Assembly: GCF_042684665.1 (NCBI RefSeq)
Contig: NZ_JBHULY010000016.1
Span: 1 to 64,000 of the forward strand
DNA: 64,000 nt
Direction: 5' to 3'
DNA from: Jejuia rubra
GTDB lineage: Bacteria > Bacteroidota > Bacteroidia > Flavobacteriales > Flavobacteriaceae
Of this stretch, positions 59,431 through 64,000 are shown piece after piece; position 1 is the first letter of the stretch, and every line of letters begins with the position of its first letter. The notes below the pieces were generated by a model. It searched no databases. It had not been told where the DNA came from and saw only the letters and a list, made by a program, of their open reading frames with translations. A program made the translations under genes and the position numbers.

Positions 59431-61281
59431 TTACTCAACCACATCCAATTCCACCTTCAAATTATCAATAATAAATTCCTGCCTCGAGGGGGTGTTTTTA
59501 CCCATATAAAAGGCCAGTAATTCATCAATAGACATATTATCATCCAACATCACAGGGTCGAGTCGCATGTCCTCTCCAATAAAATGTTTGAACTCATCCG
59601 GGGATATTTCCCCCAACCCTTTAAATCGGGTAATCTCGGGCTTAGGTTTTAGTTTTTCTATGGCGTTTATGCGCTCCTCTTCCGAATAGCAATAAATGGT
59701 TTCCTTTTTGTTTCGAACCCTGAATAAGGGGGTTTGCAAAATGTACAAATGGCCTTCTTTGATGACCTCTGGGAAAAATTGCAAAAAGAAGGTAATCAAT
59801 AACAAACGAATATGCATCCCGTCCACATCAGCATCTGTGGCTATCACAACATTATTATATCTTAAATCTTCGAGCGACTCCTCAATATTTAATGCGGCCT
59901 GCAATAAATTGAACTCCTCGTTTTCGTAAACGATTTTTTTACTCAAACCATAGCAGTTCAGAGGCTTTCCTTTTAAACTGAATACTGCCTGTGTGTTCAC
60001 GTCTCTGGATTTGGTGATACTCCCCGAAGCCGAATCCCCCTCAGTAATAAACAAAGTAGTTTCAAGATTTCTTTCGTTTTTGGTATCCCCAAAATGCACA
60101 CGACAATCCCTTAATTTCTTATTGTGCAGACTGGCTTTTTTAGCGCGGTCTCTAGCCAATTTTCGAATACCGGAAAGTTCCTTTCGTTCGCGTTCGGCCT
60201 GAAGAATTTTGCGTTGGATTTTCTCGGCCGTATCTGGATTTTTATGAAGATAATTATCGAGATTGGTCTTTACAAAATCATTGATATAAGTTCTGACCGT
60301 TGGATAATCCCCGCCCATATCGGTAGAGCCCAATTTGGTTTTTGTCTGACTTTCAAAAACAGGTTCCATCACCTTAATGGCGATGGCGCTCACTACCGAC
60401 TTTCTGACGTCCGAAGCATCATAATTCTTTCCATAAAACTCACGAATGGTCTTTACCAAAGCTTCCCTAAAAGCGTTCAAATGTGTACCGCCCTGAGTGG
60501 TATTCTGTCCGTTTACAAAACTGTGGTATTCCTCACTATATTGGGTTTTACTGTGCGTTAGTGCTACTTCGATATCATTGCCCCGTAAATGGATAATGGG
60601 ATATAACAAATCGGATTCGTTGATATTCTCAGACAACAAATCCTTCAACCCATTTTCACTATAATATTTCTCACCATTGAACACAACTGTCAAACCGGGG
60701 TTGAGATACACATAGTTTTTGAGCATCTTCACTACATATTCGCTCCGATACTTGTAATTTTTGAAGATGGTATCATCGGGAACAAAAGACACTTTTGTGC
60801 CCTTTCTTCGGCTGGTATCTTCTAATAATTCCTGATTGGTTAATGTACCCTGCTCAAATTCCGCAGAAGCGGACTTACCGTCCCGAGTAGATTCCACCCT
60901 GAAATAATTGGACAGCGCATTAACGGCCTTAGTACCCACACCATTTAATCCAACTGATTTTTTAAAGGCTTTGGAATCGTATTTGCCACCAGTATTCATT
61001 TTGGATACCACGTCCACCACCTTACCCAATGGAATTCCACGTCCATAATCGCGAACAATCACTTTGTTGCCCTGAATGGAGATTTCAATGGTCTTTCCCG
61101 CACCCATGACAAACTCGTCGATGGAGTTATCCAGCACCTCTTTTAAAAGAATATAAATCCCATCGTCGGGAGAAGAGCCATCACCGAGTTTACCTATATA
61201 CATTCCCGGACGCATTCGGATATGCTCCTTCCAATCTAAGGAACGTATATTGTCTTCGGTATATTTGGTTGGTTCGGCCAT
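59431..61281 (-). CDS. parE: DNA topoisomerase IV subunit B
   Basis: A 616-residue ATPase subunit of topoisomerase IV. GHKL motifs: EVLDNSIDEFVMGAG, DYGRGIPLGKVVD and GGKYDSKAFKKSVGLNGVGTKAVNALS. The transducer domain includes NGQNTTQGGTHLNAF. The Toprim domain has TEGDSASGS (glutamate for Mg2+) and DADVDGMHIR. It ends with RFKGLGEISPDEF and the GyrB/ParE C-terminal segment. Length is typical. Together with parC it forms the A2B2 enzyme. Confidence 0.95.
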   Translation of the reverse strand: MAEPTKYTEDNIRSLDWKEHIRMRPGMYIGKLGDGSSPDDGIYILLKEVLDNSIDEFVMGAGKTIEISIQGNKVIVRDYGRGIPLGKVVDVVSKMNTGGKYDSKAFKKSVGLNGVGTKAVNALSNYFRVESTRDGKSASAEFEQGTLTNQELLEDTSRRKGTKVSFVPDDTIFKNYKYRSEYVVKMLKNYVYLNPGLTVVFNGEKYYSENGLKDLLSENINESDLLYPIIHLRGNDIEVALTHSKTQYSEEYHSFVNGQNTTQGGTHLNAFREALVKTIREFYGKNYDASDVRKSVVSAIAIKVMEPVFESQTKTKLGSTDMGGDYPTVRTYINDFVKTNLDNYLHKNPDTAEKIQRKILQAERERKELSGIRKLARDRAKKASLHNKKLRDCRVHFGDTKNERNLETTLFITEGDSASGSITKSRDVNTQAVFSLKGKPLNCYGLSKKIVYENEEFNLLQAALNIEESLEDLRYNNVVIATDADVDGMHIRLLLITFFLQFFPEVIKEGHLYILQTPLFRVRNKKETIYCYSEEERINAIEKLKPKPEITRFKGLGEISPDEFKHFIGEDMRLDPVMLDDNMSIDELLAFYMGKNTPSRQEFIIDNLKVELDVVE

Positions 61282-61398
61282 AAAAACGGTGTAAAATTGT
61301 GAGATAGCACGCTAATATAGCATAACATATCAAATTATAAAACAGGCTTGGAACAAAGTAATTAACAATAAAAGTGGAATATTGTTGAGAACGTCACC

Positions 61399-62304
61399 CT
61401 AAGCCCTGCTTGAGGTTTTTAGGGAAATCAAAAGGATGCCAATGATAACTATCAATGCCCCAAACATTTGGAGCAAGCTAAACTGTTCATTCAGAAAAAT
61501 TGCTGCCAAAACGATTGTAGAAATTGGCCCAATTCCAGCTATGATGGCAAAATTCGATGAGCTTATCATTTTTATCGAAGCGGAGACCAAATACGAGGGA
61601 ATTACCGTGGCAAAAATGGCGATTAAAAATCCAAGCCCATAAACTTTCCAAGGATAATGAAACAGACTGAACCCTTGGCTAATTCCATAATGCAGAAACA
61701 CGCATAAACAAGACACAATCATGGCATAGGATGTAAATTGCATCACACCAAATTTTGGAATTAGCCAGCCACTTCCGACCAAATAAGACGCATAGGTCAA
61801 CGCACTTAATAGGATAAAAGCACCGCCCAATAAGGTATTATCCCCAGATATTTGGACTTCATCTCCAAATGCGAGGACAATTCCCAAATAGGTTATACCA
61901 ATAGCGGCCATTTGCACCTTTGAAATTGGCTGTCTCAAAAAGAACCGGTTTAGCAAAAGGACTATCGTGGGGTACACAAACAAGATGATGCGCTCCAAAC
62001 TAGCCTTAATATGCACCAAACCCAAAAAATCAAAATAACTTGCTAAATAATACCCCAAAAAACCGAAGAAGGCCAACCATAGCCAATCTTTTTTATTTAG
62101 CATTGTTCGCTCTGTTCGTCTGGCGGAAATAACGGCCAAAACTATATAAAACGGAAAGGAAAATACCATTCGAAGTAATAAAATTTCAATGGGATCGATC
62201 CCGTAGACATAAGCCAATTTTACCATAACGGCCTTTGAGGAAAACAGGATAATGCCTAGAATTCCAATTCCTATACCGTACCAAAATCGATTGGATTGTT
62301 GCAT
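61399..62304 (-). CDS. EamA-family (DMT) transporter
   Basis: A 301-residue inner-membrane protein with about ten transmembrane segments in two EamA repeats. The first begins FWYGIGIGILGIILFSSKAVMVKLAY, the second around LGGAFILLSALTYASYLVG. Family members export metabolites or amino acids; the substrate is unknown. The ATG at 62304 is chosen because the upstream part of the frame, to 62349, contains promoter-like TACCTTTC (complement of about 62319-62326) and does not fit the family start. Confidence 0.85.
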   Translation of the reverse strand: MQQSNRFWYGIGIGILGIILFSSKAVMVKLAYVYGIDPIEILLLRMVFSFPFYIVLAVISARRTERTMLNKKDWLWLAFFGFLGYYLASYFDFLGLVHIKASLERIILFVYPTIVLLLNRFFLRQPISKVQMAAIGITYLGIVLAFGDEVQISGDNTLLGGAFILLSALTYASYLVGSGWLIPKFGVMQFTSYAMIVSCLCVFLHYGISQGFSLFHYPWKVYGLGFLIAIFATVIPSYLVSASIKMISSSNFAIIAGIGPISTIVLAAIFLNEQFSLLQMFGALIVIIGILLISLKTSSRA

Positions 62305-62565
62305 ATAGCGAAAGTAGAAAGGTAATTCTAGGCGAGTATCTGAAAACAATTGAGATTACGATGCCCAAACTGCCCATTTGGCCAACTTCGTAATGCGAGT
62401 GTAAAAATTAATGTGCGAGTACGCTAAACAGGAATAGCATTACGGCAGCATCCTAAACCACGCAAGTTAAACCTTAACCTAAATCCCTTGAAAAGCTGAT
62501 ATAAACTATTGTAATGCTTCTAATCTGCGTAGGGCCTTAAACTGTTTCAAAAAAATGCGCGAATG

Positions 62566-63078
62566 TCAAAATTGCAAAATATGTTTTTGAAAGTCCCTAC
62601 TTTTAGCACCCAATACATTTTCCATGTGCATACTTTCCGCACGTACTTTTAGAGCTGCATTCCTAGTTTTGATCAACCTAGACATATACCCCTTTAGGAA
62701 GATGCTATTAAACAATTTGCCCAATATACCATAGGGGGTTTCAAAAAACATCTTTTGAACCATTATTGTTTTCTGGCCTTCCTTATAAAATCTATGCTCG
62801 TGCAAATAAGATTTAAAAGCACCAAAAACCATCTCTACTATAAATAAATTCGGAGACTCAAAAGCTGTAACCTTGGTTGTGAAATGCTGTACAAAACCTA
62901 AATGCTTAGCCTCCCAACTTACCCACTCCCCAAGCTCCACCATGCCGGTAGTTTTTCCCGCAACGGGTATTTCGCCAGTGTGCTTGAGTGATTCCTTGTG
63001 AAAGTCTATGCTTCGTGCTAAATTGAAGCAGATCTTAATATCTGCAATGATTTCAGTCCGTATGGTTATATGGGACAT
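62566..63078 (-). CDS. SRPBCC (START-like) family protein
   Basis: A 170-residue cytoplasmic protein matching the helix-grip ligand-binding fold: SHITIRTEIIADIKICFNLARSIDFHKESL at the start, GMVELGEWVSWEAKHLGFVQHFTTKVTAFE, then FVEMVFGAFKSYLHEHRFYKEGQKTIMVQKMFFETPYGILGKLFN and a long C-terminal helix. Such proteins bind hydrophobic molecules or act as polyketide cyclases; the ligand is unknown. The ATG at 63078 is chosen; the frame reaches 63120, but the extra residues are unlike the family. Confidence 0.83.
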   Translation of the reverse strand: MSHITIRTEIIADIKICFNLARSIDFHKESLKHTGEIPVAGKTTGMVELGEWVSWEAKHLGFVQHFTTKVTAFESPNLFIVEMVFGAFKSYLHEHRFYKEGQKTIMVQKMFFETPYGILGKLFNSIFLKGYMSRLIKTRNAALKVRAESMHMENVLGAKSRDFQKHILQF

Positions 63079-63158
63079 CCTATATAGTCTATGAGTAAAT
63101 AAGACTTCAAATATATACAAAATCTTACCTTACTAAAGAAAAATAAGAAAATTTTTAA

Positions 63159-64000
63159 CTACACGTTAAAAAGAAAGTGCATTACATCCCCATCCTTAAC
63201 CACATAGTTTTTACCTTCTACACGCATTTTTCCGGCTTCTTTTACTTTGGCTTCGCTACCGTAGCTGACATAGTCGTCATAAGAAATCACTTCGGCACGG
63301 ATGAACCCTTTTTCAAAATCAGTATGGATCACACCGGCCGCCTGTGGCGCAGTGGCCCCAATATCCACCGTCCATGCCCGCACTTCTTTCACCCCAGCAG
63401 TAAAATAGGTTTGTTGATTCAATAACTTGTAAGCACCTCTAATTAATTTAGAAGACCCCGGTTCCTCCAAACCTATATCTTCCAAAAACATTTGGCGCTC
63501 ATCGTAATCATCTAATTCGTTGATATCTGCTTCTGTGCCCACAGCCAAAACCAAAACCTCAGCATTTTCACCCTTAACGGTTTCTTTCACTTGCTCCACA
63601 TACGCATTCCCCGAAACCGCTGCACCTTCATCAACATTGCATACGTACATCACTGGTTTGTCTGTAATAAATTGCAATGGCTTGACGTAGTCATTGTAAT
63701 CGTCTTCACTAAAATCAAGAGCTCTGATGGAGCTCCCCGATTCCAGCCCTTCTTTGATTTTCAGCAAAACAGCTTCTTCTTTTTGAGCTTCTTTATTACC
63801 GGTTTTGGCCGCACGTTTTACTTTATCTAGCTTTTTTTCAGCAGTTTCCAGATCCTTCAGTTGGAGTTCCATATCAATAGTTTCCTTATCGCGGATGGGG
63901 TCGATACTGCCATCAACATGTACAATATTGTCATTGTCAAAACACCGCAATACATGCAAAATGGCATCCGTTTCTCGAATGTTTGCCAAAAACTGGTTGC
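63159..64000 (-). CDS. ychF: Redox-regulated ATPase YchF, 5' part outside window
   Basis: The C-terminal 280 or so residues of YchF, an Obg-related ATPase associated with ribosomes and oxidative stress. The visible frame starts inside the G domain at NQFLANIRETDAILHVLRCF and continues through HVDGSIDPIRDKETID, a coiled-coil region (KLDKVKRAAKTGNKEAQKEEAVLLK) and PVMYVCNVDE (nucleotide-specificity segment). The TGS-like C-terminal domain has QTYFTAGVKEVRAWTV, GVIHTDFEKGFIRAEVISYDD and YVVKDGDVMHFLFNV. About 80 residues with the P-loop lie beyond the window end. Confidence 0.95.
   Translation of the reverse strand, partial: NQFLANIRETDAILHVLRCFDNDNIVHVDGSIDPIRDKETIDMELQLKDLETAEKKLDKVKRAAKTGNKEAQKEEAVLLKIKEGLESGSSIRALDFSEDDYNDYVKPLQFITDKPVMYVCNVDEGAAVSGNAYVEQVKETVKGENAEVLVLAVGTEADINELDDYDERQMFLEDIGLEEPGSSKLIRGAYKLLNQQTYFTAGVKEVRAWTVDIGATAPQAAGVIHTDFEKGFIRAEVISYDDYVSYGSEAKVKEAGKMRVEGKNYVVKDGDVMHFLFNV

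Noticed and set aside
1..64000. CRISPR arrays, tRNA or rRNA genes, prophage or intact IS elements
   Set aside because: No regularly spaced repeats, cloverleaf sequences, rRNA words or transposase motifs were seen on either strand by eye; short RNAs could have been missed.

Overview
The window is AT-rich chromosomal DNA from a member of the Bacteroidota, almost certainly a Flavobacteriaceae. Supporting signs are TAnnTTTG-type -7 promoter boxes with few Shine-Dalgarno sequences, secreted proteins whose signal peptides end in motifs such as FGQ or FSQ, a TonB-dependent receptor paired with a DUF4249 lipoprotein, a LytS/LytTR pair, parE-parC order, and short palindromic intergenic repeats of the kinds scattered through flavobacterial genomes. 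No rRNA, tRNA, CRISPR array, prophage or intact insertion sequence was seen. Identifications rest on motif recognition by eye, not on database searches.

Region 1-2510 looks accessory. A secreted esterase and a monooxygenase/AraC gene pair are separated by long imperfect hairpins that resemble integron attC sites or other cassette junctions. Positions 2511-2979 hold no convincing gene.

Region 3389-9712 (minus strand) is a nitrite-assimilation block: nirB, nirD, a DUF4202 gene, a histidine kinase with a NarX-like P-box and a RidA-family gene. A small ParE-type toxin-antitoxin pair (9942-10452) follows. Region 10456-17108 (minus) is a five-gene molybdoenzyme operon: an IorA/IorB-type hydroxylase, XdhC and MocA-like cofactor factors, and an FdhF/YdeP-type oxidoreductase.

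Region 17312-38996 is mostly housekeeping and envelope genes: a DASS transporter, adenine deaminase, tilS, a sigma-like protein, pabB (with an interspersed repeat fixed in frame), an aldose-1-epimerase-like gene, a DEAD-box helicase, a TolQ/MotA-like protein, a serine hydrolase, a LytS/LytTR two-component system, an ECF sigma-MscS operon, a TPR lipoprotein, and DUF4249 plus TonB receptor. A VWA-domain gene at 39094-40353 has apparently lost part of its 3' end.

Region 40554-64000 is core metabolism and information processing: lpdA, dodecin, smpB, pcm, a Gfo/Idh/MocA oxidoreductase, 3-hydroxyacyl-CoA dehydrogenase, DUF1015, YggS, an exonuclease/GIY-YIG fusion that appears to start at ATT, a DUF3857 protein, a voltage-gated ion channel with a zinc ribbon, miaA, argE, an EEP-family protein, parC, parE, an EamA transporter, an SRPBCC protein and the 3' part of ychF. 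The most useful observations are the attC-like junctions, the repeat inside pabB, the ATT start, the VWA gene remnant, the TACGTATTT direct repeats at the nirB promoter, and several TAnnTTTG boxes exactly 5 nt before ATG that predict leaderless mRNAs.
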